Positions 1 through 64,000 of a DNA stretch of 64,000 nt are shown one piece after another. This DNA comes from Malurus cyaneus samueli (lineage: Eukaryota; Chordata; Aves; Passeriformes; Maluridae). The stretch spans positions 32,583,280 to 32,647,279 of the forward strand of contig CM019219.1 of assembly GCA_009741485.1 (NCBI GenBank). The letters are read 5' to 3'. The translations under genes were made by a program, and so were the position numbers. The notes beneath the pieces are model-generated. The model saw only the letters and a list, made by a program, of their open reading frames with translations. It had not been told where the DNA came from and made no database searches. The first letter of the stretch is position 1, and each line of letters opens with the position of its first letter.

Positions 1-63250
<63,250 letters not shown>

Positions 63251-64000
63251 CTAAAAAGACAAAAAGAAGAGTTATTTCTCATTCCAGAAGTAGGCTCTTG
63301 GGGGGTTTATTGTTGGGTTTTTTTTTTTTTAAGGTCAGCATATTTAGCATGCTGAAGGCAAGTATTCCCTTAAATGTGATGCAGGTATGACCTACAACTG
63401 ATAGGAAAGTTACACTCACAAAGGATCAAAAGCGGAGCTGTTTGCTTATCCTTACTCAGAGGAACTTGGTAAGCAGGGGAGGATGTAATGACAAAAGATT
63501 TCACATCTCAGGTATGATCCGCATTTAAAACACCTGAACAATAAAAACTTGATATGGTTTTTCCTCTTCCTTTCCATGTCATGAACACACACCCCCAAAT
63601 CACAGAATCATGGAATGGGTTGGGTGGGAAGGAATCTTAAAACTCATCTGGTTCCACCCCCTGCCATGGGCAGGGACACCTCCCACTGTCCCAGGCTGCT
63701 CCCAGCCCCAATGTCCAGCCTGGCCTTGGACTGCCAGGGATCCAGGGGCAGCCACAGCTTCTCTGGGCACCCTGTGCCAGGGCCTGCCCACCCTCCCAGG
63801 GGAGGATTGTTGTCACATCCCACCACATCCAGTTAGGTGGCTACCCTAATGAATCTGTGTCTTGCTCTAGAGATCCCATCAGGAATCTCAGTGTCTGTCA
63901 GGACACAGGGAATACAATGGTAATTTAACCCAAAAAATGACAAAGGAATAATTAAAAGGGATAAACAATAATTAAAGCTTCACAACAGAAACAAACATAA
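63251..64000 (-). other. PCDH15: PCDH15 intron 2 (3' part)
   Basis: Sequence upstream of exon 3 in the gene's direction. It holds a T-run near 63320-63330 and a CR1 at 63600-63835. The signal-peptide exon is not in it. Confidence 0.88.
63600..63835 (-). mobile_element. CR1 LINE, 5'-truncated
   Basis: tcacagaatcatggaatggg is a well-preserved CR1 3' tail. The core runs to ccaccctcccaggggaggat, where it is truncated. Confidence 0.93.

Overview
The window is vertebrate, almost certainly avian and probably passerine, nuclear DNA. Two signals support this. Many 5'-truncated CR1 non-LTR retrotransposons, including at least eleven with a near-identical core, are scattered through it. The only recognisable gene is an interrupted protocadherin-15 (PCDH15) whose exon sizes and phases match those I recall for the human gene. 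No bacterial-type gene, operon, CRISPR array, tRNA or rRNA was seen.

PCDH15 lies on the minus strand, so its 5' end is at high coordinates. Seven coding exons are visible and correspond to human exons 3 to 9: 63185-63250, 28956-29116, 25661-25816, 17270-17389, 16008-16118, 13426-13596 and 1471-1579. Together they hold 894 coding bases (297 whole codons). They cover the end of the N-terminal segment, cadherin repeats EC1 and EC2, the EC2-EC3 linker and the start of EC3. Signal-peptide exon 2 and the promoter lie beyond 64000. Exon 10 and everything downstream lie before base 1. EC1-EC2 is the part that grips cadherin-23 in the hair-cell tip link. The N-terminal disulfide cysteines, handshake residues and calcium-binding motifs are all intact.

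The rest is intron. Intron 3 is about 34 kb and repeat-rich. Introns 4 to 8 are about 3.1, 8.3, 1.2, 2.4 and 11.8 kb. They hold more than 25 CR1 fragments, most in the same orientation as the gene. They also hold two long polypurine tracts (1-797 and 18731-19714), several minisatellites, one probable solo LTR of endogenous-retrovirus type (about 40560-41330), and unassigned unique sequence.

The points most worth checking are these. A possible in-frame alternative terminal exon lies 137 bp downstream of exon 4. A 0.67-kb tandem duplication at 3277-4626 differs almost only by single-base indels. Three single-N gaps are each flanked by repeated sequence and look like unmerged contig overlaps. 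A CR1 copy is a mosaic with an abrupt identity change. A CR1 insertion ends about 85 bp from the exon 5 acceptor. I found no convincing evidence of a new biological system.
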